DNA from: a bacterium
GTDB lineage: Bacteria; Gemmatimonadota; Glassbacteria; GWA2-58-10
Assembly: GCA_021372515.1 (NCBI GenBank)
Contig: JAJFUG010000039.1
Location: 6,871 to 70,870 of the forward strand
Reading direction: 5' to 3'
Length of the DNA stretch: 64,000 nt
The notes below the pieces were generated by a model. It was given only the letters and a program-made list of their open reading frames with translations. It was not told the origin of the DNA and searched no databases. Of this stretch, positions 34,606 to 44,737 are shown piece by piece. Each line of letters starts with the position of its first letter. Positions within the stretch are counted from its first letter, which is position 1. The position numbers and the translations under genes are program-made.

Positions 34606-35612
34606 GGGAATTCGAGCTGATCGGCCATATCCGCGCGGCGGCCTCGGCCGCCCCGCTGCCCGACACGGTCCGGGTGGGGATCGGCGATGACTGCTGCGTG
34701 CTGCAGCCGCTCTGCGCGGATGAGCTGGTGCTGAGCACGGATGCCCTGGTGGAGGACGTGCATTTCCGGCTGGAGTATTTCAGCCATTTCCAGGTGGGTG
34801 CGCGCGCGGCGGCCGCGGCCCTGAGCGACCTGGCCGCCATGGCCGCGGCCCCGCTGGGGCTTCTGGCCACAGTGGCCCTGCCGCAGGGCGGCGATGAGAG
34901 CGCGGTGAGCGAAATCTGCCGCGGCCTGTTAGAGGTGTGCGGACGCTACGGCTGTCCGCTGCTGGGCGGCGACCTGACCGCCAGCCCCGGGCCGCTGATG
35001 CTCAGCCTGACCGTGGCCGGCAAAGCCGCCTCCGGAGGCTCGATCCTGCGCTCCGGGGCCGAGCCTGGGAATTACATCTGGGTCACCGGTTCGCCGGGCG
35101 AGGCCGCCGCGGTGCTGGAATACCTGGAGCTGGAGCGCGCCGGAAAAGCGGAGGGTCTTCCCAGACCGGACGAGGCGGCCCGGGAACGGTTTTTCTCCCC
35201 CCAACCCCGTATCCCGGAGGCGCTATTCCTGAAAGAGGCCGGCCCCCCTGCCGCGATGATCGACATCTCGGACGGTCTGGCCGGGGACCTGGGCCATATC
35301 TTGGAAGCCTCCGGCGTGGGGGCCGAGATCGAGGAGAGCGCCCTTCCCCTCGGGGAATACCCGGTGGCCCTGGCCCGGGCGCTGGGCAAGCCGGATCACC
35401 ACTACCTGTTCCATGGCGGCGAGGACTACGAACTCTGCCTCACCGCGCCGCCCGGGGCGCTCCAGCACGCGGTCCGGGAGTTCAACGAGACCTTCGGCCT
35501 GCGGCTGACCCGTATCGGCACGGTCACCGCCGACCGGGAACACCTGCTGCTGCGTGGACAGGACAGCGCACTGAGACAGATACAGCCGAAAGGCTACGAA
35601 CATTTCGCCTGA
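34602..35612 (+). CDS. thiL: Thiamine-monophosphate kinase
   Basis: The 336-residue protein starts at TTG overlapping the ndk stop. It shows the ThiL/PurM-like fold: GDDCCVLQPL (metal-binding Asp pair), VLSTDALVEDVHF, LGGDLTASPGPLMLSLT and MIDISDGLAGDLGHI. It phosphorylates thiamine monophosphate to the diphosphate cofactor. No other thiamine genes are close, so the position reflects translational coupling with ndk rather than a thiamine operon. Confidence 0.94.
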   Translation: MREFELIGHIRAAASAAPLPDTVRVGIGDDCCVLQPLCADELVLSTDALVEDVHFRLEYFSHFQVGARAAAAALSDLAAMAAAPLGLLATVALPQGGDESAVSEICRGLLEVCGRYGCPLLGGDLTASPGPLMLSLTVAGKAASGGSILRSGAEPGNYIWVTGSPGEAAAVLEYLELERAGKAEGLPRPDEAARERFFSPQPRIPEALFLKEAGPPAAMIDISDGLAGDLGHILEASGVGAEIEESALPLGEYPVALARALGKPDHHYLFHGGEDYELCLTAPPGALQHAVREFNETFGLRLTRIGTVTADREHLLLRGQDSALRQIQPKGYEHFA

Positions 35613-35641
35613 AAGTTATGTCAAACAAAAGGAGAAAAGGG

Positions 35642-35920
35642 ATGAACAAAGAGGAACTTGTCGCCAGGGTGGCCGACAACACCGGCCAGAGCAAACAGGC
35701 CGCCCGGGAGGTGTTGGAGGCTTTTCTTGACGTGGTGGGCGAAAGCCTGGGCGAGGGACAGAATATCGAACTGCGCGGTTTCGGCTCGTTCAAGGTGAAA
35801 AGCCGCCGCGAGCGGGTCGCGCGCAACCCGCAGACCGGCGAGAAAGTGGAGGTCCCGCGGCGCTTTGTCCCGGTGTTCAAGGCCTCCAGCGCCCTGAGCG
35901 GCAAGCTGGCCGACAAGTAG
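35642..35920 (+). CDS. HU/IHF-type DNA-binding protein
   Basis: The 92-residue protein starts at 35642, preceded by AAAGGAGAAAAGGG; an earlier ATG at 35618 would put this site inside the gene. It has the HU pattern: N-terminal helices (MNKEELVARVADNTGQSKQA), FGSFKVKSRRERVARNPQTG in the DNA-gripping arm and a final helix. It bends and compacts DNA as a dimer. It is the first of three HU-like genes in the window and has the most typical sequence. An intrinsic terminator follows. Confidence 0.95.
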   Translation: MNKEELVARVADNTGQSKQAAREVLEAFLDVVGESLGEGQNIELRGFGSFKVKSRRERVARNPQTGEKVEVPRRFVPVFKASSALSGKLADK

Positions 35921-35993
35921 GCGGCCCCACCGGTGAACAGAGGCATTGCGCGGAACAGGGTTGACTTGAAACCGGAAGCGATAAAGCACAAAC

Positions 35994-36024
35994 CGGAGGG
36001 CCGCCGCGGCTGGCCCTCTTTTTA
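35994..36024 (+). terminator. Intrinsic terminator after the HU gene
   Basis: GAGGGCC and GGCCCTC form the stem, with a 9-base loop, followed by TTTTTA. It lies about 75 bases beyond the HU stop. Confidence 0.85.
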
Positions 36025-36060
36025 CATCCACAGAGATATGGAACGTGAGGAAAAAAAAAG

Positions 36061-37488
36061 TTGGCTCAGAACAGTAAAATGATAGTCCGTTTCGCGCCCA
36101 GCCCCACCGGCTATCTTCATATCGGCGGGGCGCGCACGGCGCTGTTCAACTACCTGCTGGCCCGTCACAACGGCGGCCGGTTCCTTCTGCGCATCGAGGA
36201 CACCGACCGCGAGCGCTCCACCGAGCCGGCCGTGCGCGCTATCCTGGAGGGCCTGGCCTGGCTGGGCCTGGAGCATGACGGCGAGATAGTGTTCCAGTCG
36301 CTGGGCTTCGACCGTCACCGCGCGGATGCCGCCCGTCTTCTCGAAAGCGGCGCGGCCTACCGCTGTTTCTGCACCCAGGACCAGATCGAGGCCCGGCGGG
36401 CCGAGAAGAACCTCTATATCTACGACCGCAAGTGTGCCGCCCTCGACCCGGCCGAGAGCGCGCGGCGGGCCGCCGCGGGCGAGTCTTTCGCCGTGCGGTT
36501 CCGGGTCCCGGCGGGCGAGACCGTGTTCGAGGACATGGTGCACGGCAGTCTCAGGTTCGACAACAAGGAGATCGAGGATTTCGTGATCCTGCGCTCGGAC
36601 GGCACCCCGACCTACCAACTGGCCGTGGTCTCGGACGATATCGAGATGGGGATCACCCATATCCTGCGCGGGGATGACCATGTCTCCAACACGCCCAAGC
36701 AGATACTGCTCTACCGGGCCCTGGGCAGGACCGTCCCCGTTTTCGGCCACGTGCCGCTGATCCTGGGCCCGGACAAGAAACGCCTCTCCAAGCGCCACGG
36801 CGCCACCAGCCTGACCGAGTACCGCGACATGGGCTTCCTGGCCCCGGCGCTGTTCAATTTCCTGGCCCTGCTGGGCTGGTCGCCCGGGGAGGACCGGGAA
36901 ATTCTTTCCCGTCAGGAGCTTGTCGAGCTGTTCTCGGTCGGCTCGATCGGCAAGAAAAGCGCGGTGTTCGACCAGGCCAAGCTGGAGTGGATGAACGGCC
37001 AGTACCTGTCGGCGCTGGACCCGGAGGTGATCCTGCCGCTGGTGGAGGCGGATTTCAGGGCCGCCGGGCTGCTGGCCGCCCAGCCGGATGAAAAGGCGCT
37101 CGCCTACCTCAAGCGCGTGCTGGCCCTGGTGCGCGAGCGTTGCCGGTTCGTGCGCGATTTCGCGGTCCAGGCGCGCTGCTATTTCCCGGTCGCCCTGGAG
37201 TACGACCCGGAGGTGGTGGCAAAGCGCTGGAGCGCCGAAACGCCCGCCCAGCTTACAGCCCTGCGGGAGGCCCTGGCGACGGCGCCGCAGTGGCAGGCCC
37301 CCGAGCTGGAGGCCGGGCTGCGGGCCGTGGCAGAGAAATTGCAGGTCTCGGCCGGTAAGCTGATCCACCCGCTGCGCCTGGCCCTGACCGGGGCCGGGGT
37401 GAGTCCGGGGATTTTCGAGGTGCTGGAGCTGCTGGGACGCGAGCTGTCGCTGGCGAGGATCGCCCAGGCCCTGGAGCGCCTGGGCTGA
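36061..37488 (+). CDS. gltX: Glutamyl-tRNA synthetase
   Basis: The 475-residue protein starts at TTG after GAGGAAAAAAAAG. Class I synthetase signatures are plain: APSPTGYLHIGGARTA (HIGH-type) and KRLSKRHGA (KMSKS-type). The anticodon-binding helical domain fills the last 150 residues. Length is normal. Whether it is discriminating or also charges tRNA-Gln cannot be read from sequence, but the presence of glnS nearby makes the discriminating type likely. Confidence 0.97.
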   Translation: MAQNSKMIVRFAPSPTGYLHIGGARTALFNYLLARHNGGRFLLRIEDTDRERSTEPAVRAILEGLAWLGLEHDGEIVFQSLGFDRHRADAARLLESGAAYRCFCTQDQIEARRAEKNLYIYDRKCAALDPAESARRAAAGESFAVRFRVPAGETVFEDMVHGSLRFDNKEIEDFVILRSDGTPTYQLAVVSDDIEMGITHILRGDDHVSNTPKQILLYRALGRTVPVFGHVPLILGPDKKRLSKRHGATSLTEYRDMGFLAPALFNFLALLGWSPGEDREILSRQELVELFSVGSIGKKSAVFDQAKLEWMNGQYLSALDPEVILPLVEADFRAAGLLAAQPDEKALAYLKRVLALVRERCRFVRDFAVQARCYFPVALEYDPEVVAKRWSAETPAQLTALREALATAPQWQAPELEAGLRAVAEKLQVSAGKLIHPLRLALTGAGVSPGIFEVLELLGRELSLARIAQALERLG

Positions 37489-37578
37489 GAGCGCCGCGCG
37501 CTGGCGACAGGTGGAATTGCGAGATTAAGGTGTTTATAATCAAGAAGTAACGATCCACACCCAAACCGCTGTGACCGG

Positions 37579-39945
37579 ATGCCGTCCATGCATGTTCACA
37601 AGTTCCGCCTCTTACGCCTGGCCGGAATGCTCCTTTGCCTGGGGCTCGACGTGCTTGCGCTCCCCCTGGCGGCGCAGGTCCCGGTGGACCCGGCGAACAC
37701 CACCAGCGGCGACATCAACCACGACGGGGTGTTCGACCAGATCGACCTGATCCAGCTCGAACGCGCGGTCACGCTCAAGCTCAGCCTGCCTGCCGCCGAG
37801 ACTGCCACCTGCGATGTGGACGGCAACGGCAGGCTGACCGGCTTTGATCTCCTGGTCATGACCCAGGCCCTCAAGCGCGCCCAGAGCACCGGGGTGAGCA
37901 TGTTCGACGCGATCAAGAGCACGATCGAGGTCGACCTGGCCAAGGAGGGGGACAATGTCCAGACCTATCTCGACCTGGCCCGTTTCATGGCCAAGGAGGG
38001 CCGTCTGGACCGCTCGCGGCAGGTGCTCGAAAGCATAATGGAGGCCCTCGACACCCGTCACCCGCTCTACGAGGCGATCAACGCCACCCTGCACGACATA
38101 GAGGATAAGGAAGCGGCCAAGCGGCTGCTCGAAGAGGGCGCCGATAAAGAGGCGATCTACGACGCCTCCGAGGACCCCTCCGGCAAGATAAGCCTGCGCC
38201 GGAAAGTGATCGAGATGAAAAACAAGCTCACCGACCTGATGAAAGACCAGAGTTTCGCCGCCAGCTACGACAGCAAGCGCACCCAGGGCAAGCTGGATGC
38301 GGTGATGGACAACATGCTGCGCAAGATCGGCAAGGATCAGGACGTGGATCCGGGCGACATCACCAAGTTCAACGGTGATGTGCGCTCGGTGCTGGAAGAC
38401 CCGGACAATATCGTCGGAAGCCTTTCCGTCGACCAGCGTAACCAGATCGTCAAGATCGTGGACCAGTCCACCGGCGATATGCGCGACACGGCGATGGACC
38501 TGCGGCAGAGGATCAGCGCCGCAAAAAGCCAGAGCGAGCCCGAGTCCCAGGGCGGGGGCCTGATCCGCCAGGAGATCCTGGACCGCCGCAAGTGGAACAC
38601 CGACGGTGCCGCGGACAACCTGAGAGTGGACAAGCTGATCGTGGCCAACAGCCCCAAGATATCGCCCGATACGATCAGCATCGTCTCCCCCCTGTATAAC
38701 CTGAACTGGGATGTCTCGAACGTCCTGGGGGCCAGGGATGCCGCGGTGGAGATCAGCAAGGTGGACAAGAAATTCGCCAACCCGCGCGGGGCCCAGGTGG
38801 ACAAGGACAACACCCTGTACTACAACCCCTCGATGGGCGGCGTGTCCGGCCAGCGCCGCGGCAGCGCGCTCGAGCTGGAGGGCGAGGGCACCTACCAGTA
38901 CCGGGTGGCGGCCCTGGACAACCGTGGAGAGATGATCAGCCGCTTCTCCGACGCGGCCGAGCTGATCGTGGTGGCCAACAACGTCAATATCCTGGCCAAC
39001 CAGCCCAATGTCTCCCCGGACACGATCTATCCCGGGAACCCGACCTACACTTTCAAGTGGGACATCGGCAACATCGAGGGGGCCAAGGACGTCGCGGTGG
39101 AGATATCCAACCCCAATACCCCGTTCTCCAATCCCGGCGGGCGTGAGCGCGACCGGGTGAACACGTTCTTTTTCAACCCCTCGCTGGGACGGTTGAGCGG
39201 CTCTTTCGGCTCCAACATCGACGGCCTGTCGGGGCCGGGCCTCTACCTGTTCCGCGTGATCGGGGTCAGCCCGGTCGGCGATTTCGTCGGCCAGTGGTCC
39301 CCCCCCGACACCCTGATCGTGACCACCGACGAGGTCGCGGCAGTGGCCCGCGAGAACCCGCCCGAGGTCTTGCTGCCGCCCAAGGTGGCTTTCCAGGATA
39401 CGGCACTTGTGGTGAGTTGGGATGTCAGTGCGGTCAAAGCGGCACGCAGTATCTCACTGGAGGTGGCCCTGAGCGACACCGGAGGCAGCGCTTCGGAGAA
39501 GGCGGTCCTGAACCGCAAGCTCCCCGGCGCCAGCGGCTCGACCGTCCTGAAACTCAACGAGCTGGAGGGCCGCGGGCGCTACGTGTTCCGGGTGGCCGCC
39601 GCCGATTCCAGCGGGACGCTGGTCACCATGTGGAGCCGTCCCGAAACCTGGAGATACCGCGGTCAGTCCTCGGCTGCGGATACGCTTGAAAAAAATGCCA
39701 AATCCCAGGCCGCCCAGGAGCCCGACACACCGGGGCTGGGGGCGCCCGAGGGCAAGGAGCTGCGCGTGGCCACGGACAAATCACCGCTCTACGCCGACAA
39801 ATCGCTCTCCAGCACGGAGCTGGCCAGCCTGAACAAGGGTGACAGCCTGATCCTGGTCTCCAGCGACGGCATGTGGAACCGGGTCTACTACGCCCCCAAG
39901 CGCACCTATGGCTGGGTGCTGAACATCAATATCGAGGAACGCTGA
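37579..39945 (+). CDS. Exported dockerin-, Fn3-like- and SH3-domain protein
   Basis: The 788-residue protein has a signal peptide (ending LPLAA) and a pair of dockerin type I-like calcium loops (DINHDGVFDQIDL and DVDGNGRLTGFDL, about 45-100). A helical, TPR-like region follows (about 105-330). Three repeated beta-sandwich modules of about 110 residues (about 345-690) share the phrase SPDTI...Y-x-F/L-x-WD-x-x-N-x-x-GA-x-DAAVEIS. A C-terminal bacterial SH3 domain (about 725-788) ends with RTYGWVLN. The layout suggests a periplasmic or surface scaffold that binds cell wall or polymer. No known family covers the whole protein. The ribosome site is weak. Confidence 0.8.
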   Translation: MPSMHVHKFRLLRLAGMLLCLGLDVLALPLAAQVPVDPANTTSGDINHDGVFDQIDLIQLERAVTLKLSLPAAETATCDVDGNGRLTGFDLLVMTQALKRAQSTGVSMFDAIKSTIEVDLAKEGDNVQTYLDLARFMAKEGRLDRSRQVLESIMEALDTRHPLYEAINATLHDIEDKEAAKRLLEEGADKEAIYDASEDPSGKISLRRKVIEMKNKLTDLMKDQSFAASYDSKRTQGKLDAVMDNMLRKIGKDQDVDPGDITKFNGDVRSVLEDPDNIVGSLSVDQRNQIVKIVDQSTGDMRDTAMDLRQRISAAKSQSEPESQGGGLIRQEILDRRKWNTDGAADNLRVDKLIVANSPKISPDTISIVSPLYNLNWDVSNVLGARDAAVEISKVDKKFANPRGAQVDKDNTLYYNPSMGGVSGQRRGSALELEGEGTYQYRVAALDNRGEMISRFSDAAELIVVANNVNILANQPNVSPDTIYPGNPTYTFKWDIGNIEGAKDVAVEISNPNTPFSNPGGRERDRVNTFFFNPSLGRLSGSFGSNIDGLSGPGLYLFRVIGVSPVGDFVGQWSPPDTLIVTTDEVAAVARENPPEVLLPPKVAFQDTALVVSWDVSAVKAARSISLEVALSDTGGSASEKAVLNRKLPGASGSTVLKLNELEGRGRYVFRVAAADSSGTLVTMWSRPETWRYRGQSSAADTLEKNAKSQAAQEPDTPGLGAPEGKELRVATDKSPLYADKSLSSTELASLNKGDSLILVSSDGMWNRVYYAPKRTYGWVLNINIEER

Positions 39946-40028
39946 GCCGCGGCGGGCCGCGCTCCGAATCAGGCTTGACAAGCTTAAAGCGTTGGCTTAA
40001 ATTGTGTGTGCCTTTAAATAGAAATAAT

Positions 40029-40104
40029 TGCCCGATGGTGTAATTGGCAACACGCCTGACTCTGGATCAGGAGTCTCCAGGTTCGAGTCCTGGTCGGGCA
40101 ACCA
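40029..40104 (+). tRNA. tRNA-Gln (anticodon CUG)
   Basis: The 76-base sequence has acceptor stem TGCCCGA/TCGGGCA, a D arm with AATTGGCA, anticodon loop CTCTGGA (anticodon CTG, reading CAG), T arm GGTTCGAGTCC and an encoded ACCA end. It lies about 200 bases ahead of glutaminyl-tRNA synthetase. Confidence 0.96.
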
Positions 40105-40140
40105 TAAAAAGGGGTCGGCGGCAGGCCGGCGCCCGCTGAG

Positions 40141-40172
40141 AGCCCCGGAGCAGACAGTTCCGGGGCTTTTCT
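40141..40172 (+). terminator. Intrinsic terminator of tRNA-Gln
   Basis: AGCCCCGGA and TCCGGGGCT form a perfect 9-bp stem with a 9-base loop, followed by TTTCTTC. Confidence 0.87.
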
Positions 40173-40300
40173 TCTTGCAAACCACCGCGAGACTTGGCAA
40201 ATTTCTACCGCTACCGGTGGCTGCGTATCAGCCGGGGCCGCTACATCCCGCGGACAAGAACTATTCAGGCAAATCTGTCATTTCAGAAAGGATTCACGGT

Positions 40301-42007
40301 ATGGACAGGCCGAATACCGCTCCAGGCACCGATTTTATCCGGGCCATCGTGGATGAGGACAATCGCACGGGCAAGTACGGCGGACGGGTGGTGACCCGGT
40401 TCCCGCCCGAACCCAACGGTTTCCTGCATATCGGCCATGCCAAGAGTATCTGCCTGAACTTCGGGGTCGCGAGTCAGAACGGCGGGGTCACTCACCTGCG
40501 CTTCGACGACACCAACCCCTGCAAGGAGGAGGACCGCTATGTCGAGTCCATCCAGGAGGATGTGCGCTGGCTGGGGTTCGACTGGGGCAGCCACCTCTAC
40601 TACGCCTCGGACTATTTCGAGCAGCTCTACCAGTGGGCGGTAGTGCTGATAAACAAAGGCCTGGCCTATGTCTGCGAGCTGAGCGCCGAACAGGTGCGCC
40701 AATATCGCGGCACCCTGACCGAGCCGGGACGGCCCAGCCCCTGGCGTGACCGGTCGGTCGAGGAAAACCTCGACCTGTTCGAGCGCATGCGCGCGGGCGA
40801 ATTCGAGGAGGGCAGCCACACCCTGCGGGCCAGGATCGACATGGCCTCGCCCAATGTCAACCTGCGCGACCCGGTGATGTACCGTATCCTCAAGGCCCGT
40901 CACCACCGCACCGGCGACAAGTGGTGCATCTACCCGATGTACGACTACGCCCACGGCCAGAGCGACTCCATTGAGCGTATCACCCACTCGATTTGCACTC
41001 TCGAATTCGAGGACCACCGTCCCCTTTACGACTGGTTCATCCAGGCGATCGGCATTTACGCCCCGCAGCAGATCGAGTTCGCCCGTCTCAACCTGACCTA
41101 CACCGTGCTGAGCAAGCGCAAGCTGCTCGAGCTGGTGCAGGACAACCTGGTGAGCGGCTGGGACGACCCGCGCATGCCCACCATCTCGGGCCTGCGCCGC
41201 CGCGGCTACACACCCAAATCGATCCGCGACTTCGCCGACCGCATCGGCGTGGCCAAGACCGACAGCACGGTGGACATCCAACTCCTGGAATATTTCGTCC
41301 GCGAGGACCTGAACCTGGTCGCCCCGCGGCGCATGGCAGTGCTGGAGCCGCTGCGCCTGGTGATCGACAACTACCCCGAGGACAAGAGTGAGGAGTTCGA
41401 GCTGATCAACAACCCGGAGGACCTGGGCGCGGGCAGCCGCCGGGCGCCGTTCTCGAAGGTGCTGTACATCGAACGCGAGGATTTCATGGAGAACCCGCCG
41501 CCCAAGTATTTCCGCCTGGCGCCCGGGCGCGAGGCGAGGCTGCGCGGGGCTTATTTCGTCAAGTGCGAAAGCCTGGTCAAGGACCCGTCCACGGGCGAGG
41601 TGACCGAGATCCATTGCACCTACGACCCGGAGACCCGCGGCGGGGACTCGCCGGACGGACGCAAGGTGAAAGCCACCCTGCACTGGGTCTCGGCGGCCCA
41701 TGCGGTGAGCGCCGAGGTGCGCCTGTTCGATCACCTGTTCGGTAAAGAGGACCCGGGCGAACTGGAGCCGGGGGTGACCGACTGGCGGGCCAACCTCAAC
41801 CCGAACTCCCTGACCGTGCTCAAGGACTGCCGTCTGGAGCCCTGCCTCAAGGACGCCGCCGCGGGAGCGCGTTTCCAGTTCGAGCGCAAGGGCTATTTCT
41901 GCGCGGACCCCGACTCCAGGCCCGGCGCGCCGGTGTTCAACCGCACGGTCACGCTGCGCGACACCTGGGCCAAGATACAGAAAACCCAGGGCGAGGGACA
42001 GGCCTGA
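40301..42007 (+). CDS. glnS: Glutaminyl-tRNA synthetase
   Basis: Start 40301 follows AGAAAGGA. The 568-residue protein has the class I signatures [18 protein letters not shown] and [11 protein letters not shown], the GlnRS-type [17 protein letters not shown] segment, and a complete C-terminal anticodon-binding beta-barrel domain. It charges tRNA-Gln directly, so this organism need not rely on the amidotransferase route. The matching tRNA-Gln gene lies immediately upstream. Confidence 0.97.
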   Translation: MDRPNTAPGTDFIRAIVDEDNRTGKYGGRVVTRFPPEPNGFLHIGHAKSICLNFGVASQNGGVTHLRFDDTNPCKEEDRYVESIQEDVRWLGFDWGSHLYYASDYFEQLYQWAVVLINKGLAYVCELSAEQVRQYRGTLTEPGRPSPWRDRSVEENLDLFERMRAGEFEEGSHTLRARIDMASPNVNLRDPVMYRILKARHHRTGDKWCIYPMYDYAHGQSDSIERITHSICTLEFEDHRPLYDWFIQAIGIYAPQQIEFARLNLTYTVLSKRKLLELVQDNLVSGWDDPRMPTISGLRRRGYTPKSIRDFADRIGVAKTDSTVDIQLLEYFVREDLNLVAPRRMAVLEPLRLVIDNYPEDKSEEFELINNPEDLGAGSRRAPFSKVLYIEREDFMENPPPKYFRLAPGREARLRGAYFVKCESLVKDPSTGEVTEIHCTYDPETRGGDSPDGRKVKATLHWVSAAHAVSAEVRLFDHLFGKEDPGELEPGVTDWRANLNPNSLTVLKDCRLEPCLKDAAAGARFQFERKGYFCADPDSRPGAPVFNRTVTLRDTWAKIQKTQGEGQA

Positions 42008-42037
42008 GTCATTATCCGGGAGTTGAATTGCGAACAC

Positions 42038-42074
42038 AGCCCCGACGGTTGGCAGGACCGCCGCCGGGGCTTTT
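42038..42074 (+). terminator. Intrinsic terminator after glnS
   Basis: AGCCCCG and CGGGGCT form the stem, followed by TTTG. The loop of about 20 bases includes an internal GGTTGGCAGGACC pairing, and the T-run is short. Confidence 0.75.
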
Positions 42075-42094
42075 GAATTGAGGGACAAGGGGAA

Positions 42095-42898
42095 ATGGCA
42101 CGGATCAAGGGGAACAAGAGCGAAGTCGTGCGCCTGGACCGGGTGAGCGTGGAACGCGAGGGCCGCTCCATCCTGCGCAGTGTCAGCCTGAGCGTGGAGC
42201 CTGGACAGCACTGGGTGATCGCCGGGCCCAACGGCAGCGGCAAGACCACGCTGCTCAACGTGATAAACGCCTACCTCTGGCCCACGCGGGGACGGGTGAG
42301 CGTGCTGGGCGAGCGTTACGGCGAGGTGGACGTGCGCGACATGCGCCGCAGGATCGGGTTTGTCACCTCGGCCCTCTACGAGCGGGTCCCCGCGCGCGAG
42401 ACCTGCCTGGAAGTGATAGTTTCGGGACGCTTCGCCAGCCTGGGGATTTACGATGAACCTACCGCCGAGGACCGCGCCCTGGCCGCCGAGCAGGCGCGGT
42501 TCATGGGCCTGGAGCGGGTGCTGGGCAGCCATTACGGCGTGCTGAGTTTCGGCGAGCGCCAGCGCACCCTGCTGGCCCGCGCCCTGGCCGCAGGGCCGCG
42601 CCTGCTGATCCTGGACGAGCCGTTCGAGGGCCTCGACCTGGGCGCGCGGGAGCGGATCATGAGCTTCCTGGACAGCCTGCTCTCCCGTCCCGACAGCCCC
42701 ACAGTGCTGCTGGTGACCCACCGCATCGAGGAGATACCCTCCGCGATCACCCACGCGGCCCTGCTCAAGGCCGGGAGCATTCTGGCCGCCGGACCGCGTG
42801 AGGCTGTGCTCACCTCGGAGAACCTGAGCCGGGCCATGGACTGTAGGGTGGAGGTGCTGCGCAAGAACGGGCGCATGGCCGCGCTGGTGGGGGGATAA
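42095..42898 (+). CDS. Stand-alone ABC-transporter ATPase
   Basis: The 267-residue protein has Walker A GPNGSGKTT, signature LSFGERQRTLLARAL, Walker B LLILDEPFEGLD and the switch His (VTHRIEE). The family-like order resembles the YlmA/ModF type of soluble ATPase, involved in metal or molybdate processes in some bacteria. No permease or binding protein is encoded beside it. It may therefore partner a distant permease or act as a non-transport ABC protein. Confidence 0.9.
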   Translation: MARIKGNKSEVVRLDRVSVEREGRSILRSVSLSVEPGQHWVIAGPNGSGKTTLLNVINAYLWPTRGRVSVLGERYGEVDVRDMRRRIGFVTSALYERVPARETCLEVIVSGRFASLGIYDEPTAEDRALAAEQARFMGLERVLGSHYGVLSFGERQRTLLARALAAGPRLLILDEPFEGLDLGARERIMSFLDSLLSRPDSPTVLLVTHRIEEIPSAITHAALLKAGSILAAGPREAVLTSENLSRAMDCRVEVLRKNGRMAALVGG

Positions 42899-43078
42899 AA
42901 CGGGGCACGATACACTGTGCCCGAAAGCTACAACCCACTGTTTCACCTATAATAGGGAGATCAAAAGCCCCTTGGCCAAGGCCTTTGCATAACCCTTAAA
43001 GCGGGATGCCAAAGTTCCTCGAACCCGTCCCCGGCCTGCCGACTTATTCCAGCGCCAGCGCCGTTGCCTCATACAGCT

Positions 43079-44344
43079 TCAGGCCCCGTCATCCGAAGAT
43101 AGAAGCGGCAGCTCAATTGTGAATGTGGATCCATGTCCAGGTTTACTCTGCACATTGATACTGCCATTGTGATTTTCGATAATTCGGTACGCGATGGACA
43201 ACCCCAACCCGACCCCCTGGCCCACATCCCGGGTGGAAAAAAACGGATTGAAAATATTCTGAATCATGTCTTCCGGAATGCCCACGCCATCGTCGGCAAT
43301 GTCAATATGGATACGATTATCCCTCAGGCAGGTTTTCACGGTGATGGCGCCGCCCTCTTCGATTGCCTGGGTCGCGTTCAGGAGTATGTTCAGGAACACC
43401 TGGCTCAACTGCTGGGGATTGGCCGGCACTGCGGGTACTCTGCCAAGGGATTTAACGAACCGGCCTTTCTTATCGTCTACTCGGTCCTTCAACAGCGCCA
43501 GGGTGGATTCGAGCAACACATTAATATTGACCGGAGACGTTCTTTCGCCGGCGGAATGGGCGAAGATTAAAAGACCGGTGACAATATCCTTGATACGCTT
43601 CATACCCTGCAAAGATTCCTCAATGATTTCCGGCAAATCATTCTTCAGGTAAATATAGTTTTCATCCTCGACAACCCGGCTTAGCCCCGCATAAAAGTTT
43701 TGCAACTGTGAAGGGTCTATCCGCGAGTCGGTATGGATAAGCTTTTCCAACGATTCGACATAAGTGAAAAACTCCCGGACATTGTCGCGAATGGCTCCCA
43801 GGTTGCATAGAATGAAACCGGCGGGATTGTTGATCTCGTGGGCCACACCGGCTGCAAGCTGGCCGATGCCTGCCATTTTTTCCGAGCGGACAAGATTGTT
43901 GCGGGTTTCCTCCAGTCGTTCCAAAGTTTCCCGCAGATCATCTAATGCCTTCTCCCGCTCCTCGACAATCCGACACAATTCCATCCCCGCAACTATTTCT
44001 CCCTGATCGTTCCTGAGCGGCGACGCAATGTTCTCGAAACGGAAAGAGACTCCATCCTTGGTAATCCCCACCCGTAACGCCTTGGTCAATTTACCAGTGC
44101 GAAAGGCTTCAACTATCGGGCAACCAGCACAGATCATGTCGCGTTTTTCATAGACGCTGTAGCAATATCCCCCGATGTGCGATCCGAAGTTGTCGATCAT
44201 GAACTGGTTCTGGTAGACGATTCGCATGTTCAGATCCTGTATGCTTAGCCCGTCGCCCATCGAGTGCATAATGTTATCCAGCAATCTGGAAGCATCCGTC
44301 ATAATTTTTCTGGCATTCTCGAAGCATTCATCGGAGTTGATCAT
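43079..44344 (-). CDS. Orphan sensor histidine kinase with a Cys-bearing PAS domain
   Basis: The 421-residue protein is soluble. A PAS domain (about 20-135) contains MICAGCPIVEAF, a CxxC pair as seen in PAS sensors of anaerobes that may bind metal or sense redox state. A coiled coil (about 135-160) leads to the phosphoacceptor helix with GVAHEINNPAGF (His about 167), then an HATPase domain with DDGVGIP and GQGVGLGLSIAY. No response regulator is adjacent. The base composition is clearly lower in GC than the neighbours, suggesting horizontal acquisition. Confidence 0.93.
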   Translation of the reverse strand: MINSDECFENARKIMTDASRLLDNIMHSMGDGLSIQDLNMRIVYQNQFMIDNFGSHIGGYCYSVYEKRDMICAGCPIVEAFRTGKLTKALRVGITKDGVSFRFENIASPLRNDQGEIVAGMELCRIVEEREKALDDLRETLERLEETRNNLVRSEKMAGIGQLAAGVAHEINNPAGFILCNLGAIRDNVREFFTYVESLEKLIHTDSRIDPSQLQNFYAGLSRVVEDENYIYLKNDLPEIIEESLQGMKRIKDIVTGLLIFAHSAGERTSPVNINVLLESTLALLKDRVDDKKGRFVKSLGRVPAVPANPQQLSQVFLNILLNATQAIEEGGAITVKTCLRDNRIHIDIADDGVGIPEDMIQNIFNPFFSTRDVGQGVGLGLSIAYRIIENHNGSINVQSKPGHGSTFTIELPLLSSDDGA

Positions 44345-44737
44345 ATAGCCGCCTCACGATCCGGAAAGTTGAAAGACAATGTATTCCATTGTCCCGGATA
44401 CAATTCCACCGTTTCCTCTGTCGTAGATACTTAAAACGTAGGCACTAATGATTATATGACAAGAATACGACAGGTTGTCAATACAGGATCGGCCCAACAG
44501 TTAGTGTCGGCCTTGAAAGTATCGGTCGACCTTTCAAGGGGTTTCCGGATACTTGGCAACACCCGATTTTCAGCGCTGAGCATCATTTTAGGGTGGGATT
44601 GTAAAGTGTAAGCAGAAAAGCAGCTTAAAAAGGGGTGGTATGATTGAAGATCGTCGAGCTGAGCCAGAATACCGATTCTCCCTTAACAAAGGGGACGCCC
44701 GCGAAGCGGACTGTTCGGTTTTTTCCACCATGAGATT
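44345..44737. other. Lower-GC intergenic DNA with one strong hairpin
   Basis: About 390 bases upstream of the kinase hold no convincing gene. CCTTGAAAG (44511-44519) and CTTTCAAGG (44531-44539) form a perfect 9-bp stem with an 11-base loop. No T-run follows on either strand, so it looks like an operator or RNA structure rather than a terminator. Fragments such as TTAACAAAGGGGACGCC resemble degenerate dispersed repeats. Confidence 0.5.

Noticed and set aside
40283-42946. 887-codon open frame on the - strand opposite glnS and the ABC ATPase
   Set aside because: Both opposing genes are certain. The frame has no recognisable domain, signal or ribosome site.
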